This document shows positions 1 through 4,800 of a stretch of 5,018 nucleotides of DNA, in pieces (position 1 is the first letter of the stretch; every line of letters starts with the position of its first letter). Source of the DNA: Anaerolinea sp. GTDB taxonomy: Bacteria > Chloroflexota > Anaerolineae > Anaerolineales > Villigracilaceae. The stretch covers positions 1-5,018 of the forward strand of contig DYNS01000236.1 of NCBI GenBank assembly GCA_020720965.1, written 5' to 3'. Made by a program: the position numbers and the translations under genes. Under the pieces are notes generated by a model, which made no database searches, was not told where the DNA came from, and saw nothing but the letters and a program-made list of their open reading frames with translations.

Positions 1-324
1 CCCCCGGCGCTAAGTCGGCTGGGACAGTTACAAACCCTCGCCCTGCAACAACAAGGCGCAGACCCCTACATCGGCAGAAAACTGGCAGCCCTCCTGCGGC
101 AGGCGGGCATTCAACAGGTGCAAAGCGGCATTTTGGGCGCGGAATGGGTAAACACCCCCAACCCCGCCGAAGCCAACCTGGAATGGCAAACCCTGCAACA
201 AGACCTGCAAAATCAACTTTCTGCCCAGGAACAACAACGCCTGCAAGAGATAGATGCCCGCGCGCGCGAAAACGGAGAACGCACCCTCTTCATCCCCACT
301 TTTTTTGCCTGGGGAAGGGTTTAA
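1..324 (+). CDS. C-terminal fragment of a probable SAM-dependent methyltransferase (5' end outside window)
   Basis: An open frame runs from the first base to the TAA at 322-324, giving 107 residues without an in-window start that needs to be invoked; the gene begins upstream. The fragment contains GADPYIGRKLAALLRQAGI (about residues 19-37), which resembles the segment late in class I SAM-dependent methyltransferases where a 'DPYIGRRLP.LL..AGF' stretch precedes the last strands. It ends in FIPTFFAWGRV, like the terminal beta strand of the same proteins ('.P.FFA.GR'). Between them is a glutamine-rich, probably helical region (about residues 61-90). The SAM-binding glycine motif would lie upstream and is not visible, so neither the catalytic domain nor the substrate can be checked. 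An ATG at 118 exists but would cut the domain in half. The identification rests on these two short motifs only. Confidence 0.65.
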   Translation, partial: PPALSRLGQLQTLALQQQGADPYIGRKLAALLRQAGIQQVQSGILGAEWVNTPNPAEANLEWQTLQQDLQNQLSAQEQQRLQEIDARARENGERTLFIPTFFAWGRV

Positions 325-332
325 GGTATAAT
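305..332 (+). promoter_or_regulatory. Candidate sigma70-type promoter for lepB operon
   Basis: A perfect TATAAT lies at 327-332, two bases after the stop of the preceding gene. A weak -35 candidate, TTGCCT (305-310, 4 of 6 matches to TTGACA), sits 16 bases upstream inside the end of the preceding coding region. Transcription would start near 339-340, only a few bases before the GGAGG ribosome site at 344-348, giving a leader of roughly 13 bases. TATAAT is a notable match in GC-rich DNA, but the -35 is poor and partly dictated by coding sequence. Read-through from the upstream gene is equally possible. Confidence 0.4.
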
Positions 333-343
333 CCCCGCCCGAT

Positions 344-355
344 GGAGGCACCTTG
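344..355 (+). promoter_or_regulatory. Ribosome binding site and TTG start of lepB
   Basis: GGAGG at 344-348 is followed after four bases by TTG (353-355). An in-frame TAA at 329-331 excludes any earlier start. The next ATG in this frame is inside the catalytic GYSMLPT motif, so it cannot be the start. The ATG at 342 is in a different frame and overlaps the Shine-Dalgarno sequence. TTG is therefore the only sensible initiator, even though the spacing is a little short. Confidence 0.65.
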
Positions 356-946
356 GAAGAAAGCATTCTCGCGCCAACCGAAGACCCAACCCCCGAACCG
401 GAACAAAAAAATAACTGGGGCAGACTTCTCTTAGACCTGTTAGAAACCCTGTTGCTATCGGCAGCACTCTTTCTCGTCATTAACGCCCTCTCCGCCCGCG
501 TACGAGTGGATGGCTACTCCATGTTACCCACCCTGCAAGACGGAGAATTCGTGCTGGTAAACCGGCTCGCCTACCGTTTTGAAACCTCGCCACAACGCGG
601 CGACATCATCGTCTTTCACTCCCCCATAGACAACACACAAGACCTCATTAAACGAATCATCGGCTTGCCCGGCGACACGGTAACAGTGCAAAACGGGGTT
701 GTTTACATCAACGGTAACCCGTTGCAGGAACCCTACATTGCCGCCGCGCCGCTGTACAGCGGTAGTTGGAATGTGCCGGAGGGGTATCTCTTCGTCCTCG
801 GAGATAACCGCAATGATTCTTCTGATTCACACAGTTGGGGGCTACTAGCGCAGGAGAATATCCTCGGCAAAGCAATTCTCATCTACTTCCCCTTCCGCAA
901 CTGGCAGATGATAGACCACTACGACCTGACAAAGGTGACGCCATGA
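353..946 (+). CDS. lepB: Signal peptidase I (type I leader peptidase, S26 family)
   Basis: Membrane-anchored serine protease that removes signal peptides from exported preproteins on the outer face of the cytoplasmic membrane. The 197-residue product has a short acidic, proline-containing cytoplasmic tail (1-22), one hydrophobic segment (about 26-46) and then the catalytic domain. Ser56 in GYSMLPTL (54-61) is the expected nucleophile. Lys100 in LIKRIIGLPGD (98-108) is the expected general base, and the GDNRNDSSDSHSWG box (150-163) is the conserved C-terminal motif. All Ser/Lys dyad elements are intact, and length and the single N-terminal anchor match the short Gram-positive/Chloroflexota-type enzymes rather than the longer E. 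coli LepB. Translation starts at TTG; its TGA overlaps the deoC ATG (ATGA at 943-946), suggesting translational coupling. Family assignment is very secure. Confidence 0.97.
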   Translation: MEESILAPTEDPTPEPEQKNNWGRLLLDLLETLLLSAALFLVINALSARVRVDGYSMLPTLQDGEFVLVNRLAYRFETSPQRGDIIVFHSPIDNTQDLIKRIIGLPGDTVTVQNGVVYINGNPLQEPYIAAAPLYSGSWNVPEGYLFVLGDNRNDSSDSHSWGLLAQENILGKAILIYFPFRNWQMIDHYDLTKVTP

Positions 947-1692
947 TAGATACCCAGGAACTTCAGGCAAGGGCAGCCGCCTACGAAAAAGAACTGCCCT
1001 CCCCAACCGTCTCCCTCAATGCCCCCGCCGGGGCAGCCCTGGCAGGGTGGATAGACCACACCAACCTGAAAGCGGAAACATCCCCGGAGCAGATTAAACA
1101 ACTCTGCAAAGAAGCCCGCCAATACAACTTTGCCACCGTCTGCATTAACCCGGTTTTTGTGCCGCTTGCAGCGGGTTTGCTCAAAAATAGCGGCGTGGGG
1201 GTTTGTTCGGTCATCTCCTTCCCCCTGGGGGCGCATTTACCCTCCCAAAAAGCCGCCGAAACCACCCAGGTGATTGCCGCCGGAGCCACCGAAATAGACA
1301 TGGTTGTCAACATTGGGGCGCTTAAGAGCGGGGGCTACGCCCTGGTGTACGAAGATATTCACGCAGTTGTGGAGGCAAGCCACAAGCATGATGTCCATGT
1401 CAAAGTCATTTTGGAGATGTGCTATCTCAACACCTACCAAAAAATTCTCGGCTGCCTGCTCAGCGAGGCGGCGGGAGCAGACTTTGTAAAAACATCCACC
1501 GGGTTTGGCTCCGGGGGCGCAACCCCCGCCGATGTAGACCTGATGAGGCGGGTGGTCAGCCCTCGCATGGGAGTCAAAGCCGCAGGGGGGATTCGCACCC
1601 TCAAGGATGCGTTGGCGCTCATCCATGCCGGGGCAAACCGCATCGGCGCAAGCGCCAGCATTTCCATCCTTAACGAAGGCGGGGTACAATAA
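943..1692 (+). CDS. deoC: Deoxyribose-phosphate aldolase (DERA)
   Basis: Class I aldolase that reversibly splits 2-deoxy-D-ribose 5-phosphate into glyceraldehyde 3-phosphate and acetaldehyde, the last step in breakdown of deoxynucleosides, in the cytoplasm. The 249-residue TIM-barrel protein shows the family landmarks in order: IDHTNLK (37-43), the CSVISFPLGA strand (88-97), EIDMVVNIG (117-125) with Asp119, DFVKTSTGF (180-188) with Schiff-base Lys183, and GVKAAGGIRT (210-219) with the second active-site Lys212 and phosphate-binding glycines. GASASI (235-240) follows. Length is within the usual range; about 30 extra N-terminal residues precede the barrel. The start is the ATG at 943, which overlaps the lepB stop and follows AGGTGA at 933-938; an open frame from 835 exists but would run through the lepB catalytic region and adds no DERA sequence. 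No deo regulon partners (deoA, deoB, deoD) are visible here. Confidence 0.96.
   Translation: MIDTQELQARAAAYEKELPSPTVSLNAPAGAALAGWIDHTNLKAETSPEQIKQLCKEARQYNFATVCINPVFVPLAAGLLKNSGVGVCSVISFPLGAHLPSQKAAETTQVIAAGATEIDMVVNIGALKSGGYALVYEDIHAVVEASHKHDVHVKVILEMCYLNTYQKILGCLLSEAAGADFVKTSTGFGSGGATPADVDLMRRVVSPRMGVKAAGGIRTLKDALALIHAGANRIGASASISILNEGGVQ
1661..1690 (+). promoter_or_regulatory. Weak candidate promoter before the zinc-finger gene
   Basis: TACAAT (1685-1690, 5 of 6 to the -10 consensus) overlaps the deoC stop, with TTTCCA (1661-1666, 4 of 6) 18 bases upstream. A start point near 1697 would put transcription at or beside the ATG at 1698, i.e. a leaderless message. No Shine-Dalgarno sequence is obvious before that ATG, which fits either a leaderless transcript or re-initiation after deoC, five bases upstream. 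The hexamers sit in coding sequence, so chance is a serious alternative. Confidence 0.18.
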
Positions 1693-1697
1693 GCCCC

Positions 1698-1997
1698 ATG
1701 AGCGGCGCACAAGATAAAAACCCTGTTTTTGCCTGCAATGAATGTCAGGCTGGCATGATGAACCTGCAATATCTCACCTTTTTTACCTGGCTAGGTCCAG
1801 AATTGGTGACGGTTCCGGGTTTTCCTGCCTGGGTGTGTGATGTGTGCGGCAAACGGGAATATGATGAAAAGACAGTTCAATGGCTGGCAACCTTGCTCAG
1901 TCCCAATACGGGCAAGCCGCCCCTGCGTCAGCCCAACCGCAGAAGGCTTTTGCCCAAAAACCGCCCCGCCCCCCGCCCCAAAAAACCTACGGAGTAA
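1698..1997 (+). CDS. Small YgiT-type (MqsA N-terminal-like) zinc-finger protein
   Basis: The 99-residue product has two CxxC pairs, Cys13/Cys16 (ACNECQ) and Cys47/Cys50 (VCDVCG), separated by about 30 residues. The second is preceded by VPGFPAWVC, the layout of YgiT-type zinc-binding domains, in which 'VPG..A.VC..CGE' is typical. The four cysteines very probably bind one zinc ion. After the finger, residues 51-68 look helical (YDEKTVQWLATLL). The tail (about 69-99) is rich in Pro, Arg and Lys, looks disordered, and takes the place of the helix-turn-helix that MqsA antitoxins carry. No MqsR-like toxin gene adjoins it, so an antitoxin role is not supported; a nucleic-acid or protein-binding role is only a guess. 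It starts five bases after deoC without a clear Shine-Dalgarno sequence, and its end overlaps the ribosome site (GGAG, 1991-1994) of the next gene. Confidence 0.75.
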   Translation: MSGAQDKNPVFACNECQAGMMNLQYLTFFTWLGPELVTVPGFPAWVCDVCGKREYDEKTVQWLATLLSPNTGKPPLRQPNRRRLLPKNRPAPRPKKPTE

Positions 1998-2000
1998 GAT

Positions 2001-2543
2001 ATGGCATTCGACAGCCCTTCCACAACACACCGTTCCATCCCCGCCGATTTTTACACCCCCGGCTACCGGATTGTAGGCAAGGTGATGGTTCCCAGCAGCG
2101 GGTTGATGGGCTTGGTCAATGACCAGACGACCTCGTTTATGGAAATTGTGGATGCCCGCCTGGCGCGTGCTCACATGCCTTCCAAACTGGTGGACCGTTA
2201 CGAGGTGGTGCGGGTGGTAAAGTCGCAAATTTTTGCCATCGCCCTCACCCGACGGGAGGATATGGGACCCCAAGCTTTGGCGCGAGGCGGCTATGTCCGA
2301 TTGAGCGAATATCCCCTGCGGCTCGCCACCCCGGTTTATGAACTGCAAGGAACGCTGGAATGGGCAGGGCGTTTTGATTTTTCTACCATCATGGTGGAAG
2401 GGCAACGCGACTTTATCCCGCTCTACGGCGCGACCCTGACCGCCATTCTCATCCCCGCCCTTAAGGTGGAAAGCCCGGCGGTCTTGTTCAACCGCAGCCA
2501 GGTAGATTTGCTGGCGCTGAACAGCCAAAGGGTGGAAGAGTAA
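2001..2543 (+). CDS. Hypothetical protein made of two similar 61-residue halves
   Basis: I do not recognise this 180-residue protein. It has no signal peptide, no continuous membrane segment and no cysteine. The composition suggests mixed beta strands. Residues 22-82 and 113-173 can be aligned over the same length: both start Y-x-x-x-G, share phenylalanine, alanine, leucine and proline positions in the middle, and end with S-Q-[IV]-x-x-[IL]-A-L. This indicates an internal duplication, with a linker at 83-112 containing GGYVRLSEYPLRL. The ATG at 2001 follows GGAG (1991-1994) by six bases and lies three bases after the zinc-finger gene, so the two are probably translated together. The strand order and length of each half would suit a small beta-rich binding module, but that is inference. 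It is the last gene before the terminator and so the end of this transcription unit. Confidence 0.85.
   Translation: MAFDSPSTTHRSIPADFYTPGYRIVGKVMVPSSGLMGLVNDQTTSFMEIVDARLARAHMPSKLVDRYEVVRVVKSQIFAIALTRREDMGPQALARGGYVRLSEYPLRLATPVYELQGTLEWAGRFDFSTIMVEGQRDFIPLYGATLTAILIPALKVESPAVLFNRSQVDLLALNSQRVEE
2064..2246 (+). repeat. First half of a protein-level internal duplication
   Basis: Encodes residues 22-82 of the 180-residue hypothetical protein. It begins YRIVGKVMV, has SFMEIVDARL in the middle and ends KSQIFAIAL. The corresponding second copy is at 2337-2519. Similarity is visible in protein, not in DNA, implying an old duplication. Confidence 0.55.
2337..2519 (+). repeat. Second half of a protein-level internal duplication
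   Basis: Encodes residues 113-173. It begins YELQGTLEW, has DFIPLYGATL in the middle and ends RSQVDLLAL, matching the first copy at its start, its F/A/L/P positions (offset by one residue in the middle) and its S-Q-hydrophobic end. Both copies are 61 residues. Confidence 0.55.
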
Positions 2544-2569
2544 AACCCCTGTTTGAACCCGAAAAACGA

Positions 2570-2601
2570 AAAAAGCCTCCCCCGCCCAAGGGAGGCTTTT
2601 T
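2570..2601. terminator. Bidirectional intrinsic terminator between convergent operons
   Basis: GCCTCCC (2575-2581) and GGGAGGC (2590-2596) form a perfect seven-base-pair GC-rich stem with an eight-base loop. Five A residues (2570-2574) precede it and five T residues (2597-2601) follow it, so the stem can extend to twelve pairs and each strand ends in a U-tract. It lies 26 bases after the stop of the plus-strand operon and 14 bases after the stop of the minus-strand operon, so one element serves both. Confidence 0.9.
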
Positions 2602-2615
2602 GATTAGGTAGATGG

Positions 2616-2999
2616 CTACTCTACAAAGATTTCCACATGCTCGCCGTCTTTTTCGTCCACCACATCCACAATTTTGCCGGTAACGCCAGAGCGCAGGGCT
2701 TCCATAATGGTCGGCATATCCACGCCTTCCACTTCTGGGGCAAAATGTGCGCCAATTTTCATCCCGGCATCCAACAGGGCGATAGGAATTTGGACGGTGG
2801 CTTTGGAACGCCCGGTCGCCACATCGGTTACGCGCACTCGAAGCCAACGCGCCCCGCCAGGGATGCGGGGAGGCGTTGGCGGGTTGATTCCGCGCCGGTT
2901 CTCGCTGAGAGCAGAAAGCAGGCGAGCGCCCTCTTCTGCGTTAATTTTCCCCTCGTCAATCATCTTCAAAATTCGCATTCGTTCTTCTGCAGTTGCCAT
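2616..2999 (-). CDS. SHOCT-like hairpin protein with a C-terminal D-KDGE-V domain (soluble)
   Basis: The 127-residue product starts with a SHOCT-like (YvlB/LiaX N-terminal type) helical hairpin, ER..ILKMIDEGKINAEEGARLL (residues 6-28). A proline- and glycine-rich linker follows (about 36-50), then a compact domain (51-127) that begins RWLRVRV and ends VDEKDGEHVEIFVE. This last domain is clearly related to the C-terminal domain of the neighbouring 3010-3642 protein. No membrane segment or signal peptide is present, so it is likely cytoplasmic. The start is the ATG at 2999-2997, preceded by a near-perfect AGGAGGTG (3011-3004). An upstream in-frame ATG at 3074 would add an arginine/lysine/tryptophan-rich stretch read out of frame from the neighbour and is rejected. 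It is the last gene of the operon, running into the shared terminator. The function is unknown; SHOCT-like domains are thought to mediate oligomerisation. Confidence 0.88.
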   Translation of the reverse strand: MATAEERMRILKMIDEGKINAEEGARLLSALSENRRGINPPTPPRIPGGARWLRVRVTDVATGRSKATVQIPIALLDAGMKIGAHFAPEVEGVDMPTIMEALRSGVTGKIVDVVDEKDGEHVEIFVE

Positions 3000-3003
3000 T
3001 GCA

Positions 3004-3012
3004 CACCTCCTA
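3004..3012 (-). promoter_or_regulatory. Strong Shine-Dalgarno sequence overlapping the upstream stop codon
   Basis: Read on the minus strand, TAGGAGGTG combines the TAG stop of the 210-residue protein (3012-3010) with a near-perfect ribosome binding site for the 127-residue protein, whose ATG follows after four bases. This fixes the ATG at 2999 as the start and implies that ribosomes finishing the upstream gene re-initiate directly. Confidence 0.8.
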
Positions 3013-3642
3013 GCCGATGTAGACTTGCACTTTTTCGCCGTCTTTGTCGTCCACGTCCACCAGGACGGGCGCATCGGCGCTGATACTTTGATTAAAGGCG
3101 TTCATCACCATGTCCACTTTGCCGCGCTCCTCGGCGGGGATGAAGCCGCTAAAAAGACTGAGCAACCCGGTGATGAGACCGGTAGGGAAGCCAAATGCCA
3201 GCCGGGCGGGGCTTTCACCGGGTTTCTGATGAATGTTCACATACACCCAGCGAGAATCGCGGCTGGAAAGGGAAAGGGCAACAATGGCAACGCCCAAAGC
3301 AAAAGGCAGGGCGGAAAAGTAGAACCAAAAGCCAAGCCCGCCGGTTTGGAGGGCGTAAGACATCCACATTGCCGAAAAAACGGTGAAGAGCAGCCCAATC
3401 GAGAAGGGGAGAACCCACAGCCGCCGAAAACGCCCCAGTTTGGCGGCAAAAAAGGCTTCGCGCCGGGATTTTTCTTCCTCCGTCTCGGTAAAAAATTCCG
3501 AGGCGGGTTCCGGCGGCAGGGAAAGTTCCGGTTCATCGGGGTCTTCCTCCGCCAGGGCTTGCATCAGGCGCAACCCCTCGGCGGCGGTAATTTTGCCTTC
3601 TTCTATCATCTTTAGGATTTGTTGGCGTTCACTGTCGGTCAT
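3010..3642 (-). CDS. SHOCT-like hairpin protein with two membrane segments and a C-terminal D-KDGE-V domain
   Basis: The 210-residue product has four parts. An N-terminal SHOCT-like hairpin, ER..ILKMIEEGKITAAEGLRLM (residues 5-27), is followed by an acidic, proline-rich linker (32-60). Two hydrophobic segments come next (about 75-98 and 103-125), joined by a short glycine-containing turn, and then a C-terminal domain (131-210) starting RWVYVNI and ending VDDKDGEKVQVYIG. Basic residues before the first segment (KLGRFRR, 68-74) suggest that the N-terminus, and therefore with two segments also the C-terminus, faces the cytoplasm. The C-terminal domain is paralogous to that of the downstream 127-residue protein; the two genes differ chiefly by the membrane hairpin. 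Its ATG lies three bases after the stop of the DUF4097-like gene, with AAGGA inside that gene's last codons as ribosome site. A membrane-anchored partner of its soluble neighbour is a reasonable inference; no function is known to me. Confidence 0.88.
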   Translation of the reverse strand: MTDSERQQILKMIEEGKITAAEGLRLMQALAEEDPDEPELSLPPEPASEFFTETEEEKSRREAFFAAKLGRFRRLWVLPFSIGLLFTVFSAMWMSYALQTGGLGFWFYFSALPFALGVAIVALSLSSRDSRWVYVNIHQKPGESPARLAFGFPTGLITGLLSLFSGFIPAEERGKVDMVMNAFNQSISADAPVLVDVDDKDGEKVQVYIG

Positions 3643-3645
3643 GGT

Positions 3646-4800
3646 TCACTTTCCTTCTAGGGCAGTGAGGAGTTTTTCGGCATCGGCGAGGGAGATTTTC
3701 TTCTCCTGAAGCATTTTGAGAATAGTCAGCCGCTCTTCGTCTGTAACCGGGTCTGTCGGCGGGGCGGGCGGGCGAGGCGGACGGGGCGGCTGCGGCGCGC
3801 CGCCAAATTCCACCCCCCAGCGCCCAAAAGAAAGCCCGGCATGGGTGGCGCGGCGCTCGCTGGAGCGCATTTTTTCCTCGGCGCGGCGCACGGCTTCATC
3901 CACCCGGCGGTGAATGCGCTCGGTTTTCTCTTGCACCCGCGCCGACACCTGGTGAGCAATGCGCTGATTCAGGTCGGGCGGAACGCCGGGCAAGTCTCCC
4001 AGGGCAAAGGGGGCTTCGCGCCCCAGGGGGTCAAAATCTGCCATGGTTTCCCATTCTTCGCGGCGGCTGGTGATGCTGATGTCTGATTCTGCCTGGAGAT
4101 GGATGGAAGCGCTGCCGCTCCCGAGGGTGAGAGGCTGCCCAGGCATATAAACAACCCCTGGCAGGTTTACCCGCACCGAATCATCCTCCCCGCCGAGGAG
4201 GGTTAAGCGGGCATTGGCGTTCTCCGGCAGGCGACAGAGGATGTCGCTGCCTGCCAGCACCTGGGTAATGCTGCCCGGCGCGGGTGTGATGTATAAAACA
4301 GCATCCGCGCCTGCCTGGGCAGAGATGCTGCCCCTGGCGTTGTTGATGTAAAGGTCTGCGCCCACGTTCAGGCGCAGGTCACCTTCCACATCGTGCAGGG
4401 ATGCATCGCCGCCGACCCCTTCGGCGGTCAGCGCCCCGGTGCAGCCCCGCACCGAAAGGTCCCCGCCCACGCTGCGGACGAGGATGGCAGCGACATTTCG
4501 CATTTGCAGGTCGCCTTCTACGGCATCCATCTCCACCTCGGCGGAGAGGGCGCGCAGGTCGGCATCCCCGCCAATGCTTTGGGCTTGCACTCTGGTTTGG
4601 GGAGGCAGGTAGAGGATTAAATCCCCGGTAGTGGAGACGGTGAAGGCGGCGTTTTCGGTCTGCTCAAATTGCAGGTCGCGCCCGTCTGTTTTGGCGGTAA
4701 TCTCCGGGCGTTCCCAGCCGATGATTTGCAAATCCCCCTCCACCGATTCGATTCGCAAACGGGCATCGCCGCCGCTGATGGAAAAGGTGTGTTGTCTCAT
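3646..4800 (-). CDS. DUF4097-like beta-repeat protein with a C-terminal SHOCT-like hairpin
   Basis: The 384-residue product has an N-terminal region (about 1-245) of short beta repeats with a recurring [VI]-[EG]-G-D motif: SGGDARL (9-15), VEGDLQI (20-26), IGGDADL (76-82), VEGDLQM (94-100), VGGDLSV (111-117), VGGDASL (129-135), VEGDLRL (138-144). This is typical of DUF4097/adhesin-like beta solenoids. Then comes a long, highly charged helix-forming stretch (about 275-320), a proline-rich linker (about 335-350) and a SHOCT-like hairpin at the very end, ER..ILKMLQEKKISLADAEKLL (356-378). In YvlB and LiaX the hairpin is at the N-terminus, so the order is reversed here. There is no signal peptide or membrane segment, implying a cytoplasmic protein, possibly held at the membrane by partners. 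The ATG at 4800 overlaps the DUF2089-type stop (ATGA) behind GGGGAGG (4811-4805). Confidence 0.88.
   Translation of the reverse strand: MRQHTFSISGGDARLRIESVEGDLQIIGWERPEITAKTDGRDLQFEQTENAAFTVSTTGDLILYLPPQTRVQAQSIGGDADLRALSAEVEMDAVEGDLQMRNVAAILVRSVGGDLSVRGCTGALTAEGVGGDASLHDVEGDLRLNVGADLYINNARGSISAQAGADAVLYITPAPGSITQVLAGSDILCRLPENANARLTLLGGEDDSVRVNLPGVVYMPGQPLTLGSGSASIHLQAESDISITSRREEWETMADFDPLGREAPFALGDLPGVPPDLNQRIAHQVSARVQEKTERIHRRVDEAVRRAEEKMRSSERRATHAGLSFGRWGVEFGGAPQPPRPPRPPAPPTDPVTDEERLTILKMLQEKKISLADAEKLLTALEGK

Noticed and set aside
28..480. 150-residue open frame on the minus strand across the methyltransferase end and lepB start
   Set aside because: It lies antisense to two better-supported genes and has no recognisable domain; it is explained by GC-rich codon structure.
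835..1692. Longer deoC starting at the ATG at 835
   Set aside because: The additional 36 residues are an out-of-frame reading of the lepB C-terminal region with no DERA similarity; the ATG at 943 overlaps the lepB stop in the usual ATGA fashion.
1791..2528. 245-residue minus-strand open frame opposite the zinc-finger and duplicated-protein genes
   Set aside because: Composition is rich in Gly, His, Arg and Gln without domain pattern, and the plus-strand genes have ribosome sites, cysteine motifs and tight spacing; the antisense frame is a shadow.
1698..2543. Toxin-antitoxin pair (YgiT-like antitoxin plus downstream toxin)
   Set aside because: The zinc-finger protein lacks the MqsA helix-turn-helix and the downstream 180-residue protein shows no MqsR-like or other toxin features; the order is also tied to housekeeping genes.
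2616..3074. Longer version of the last minus-strand gene starting at the ATG at 3074
   Set aside because: The extra 25 residues are rich in Trp, Lys, Thr and Arg and come from the wrong frame of the upstream gene; the ATG at 2999 has a near-perfect AGGAGGTG and begins exactly where the conserved hairpin begins.
2674..3615. 313-residue plus-strand open frame across the last two minus-strand genes
   Set aside because: It is antisense to two paralogous proteins with a shared domain and good ribosome sites; its low-complexity Lys/Gly/Pro sequence is typical of a shadow frame.
3763..3795. GC-rich repetitive stretch (gcggggcgggcgggcgagg-like) as a possible structural DNA element
   Set aside because: It encodes the Pro/Arg linker of the DUF4097-like protein in frame, and the repetition follows from proline and arginine codons.
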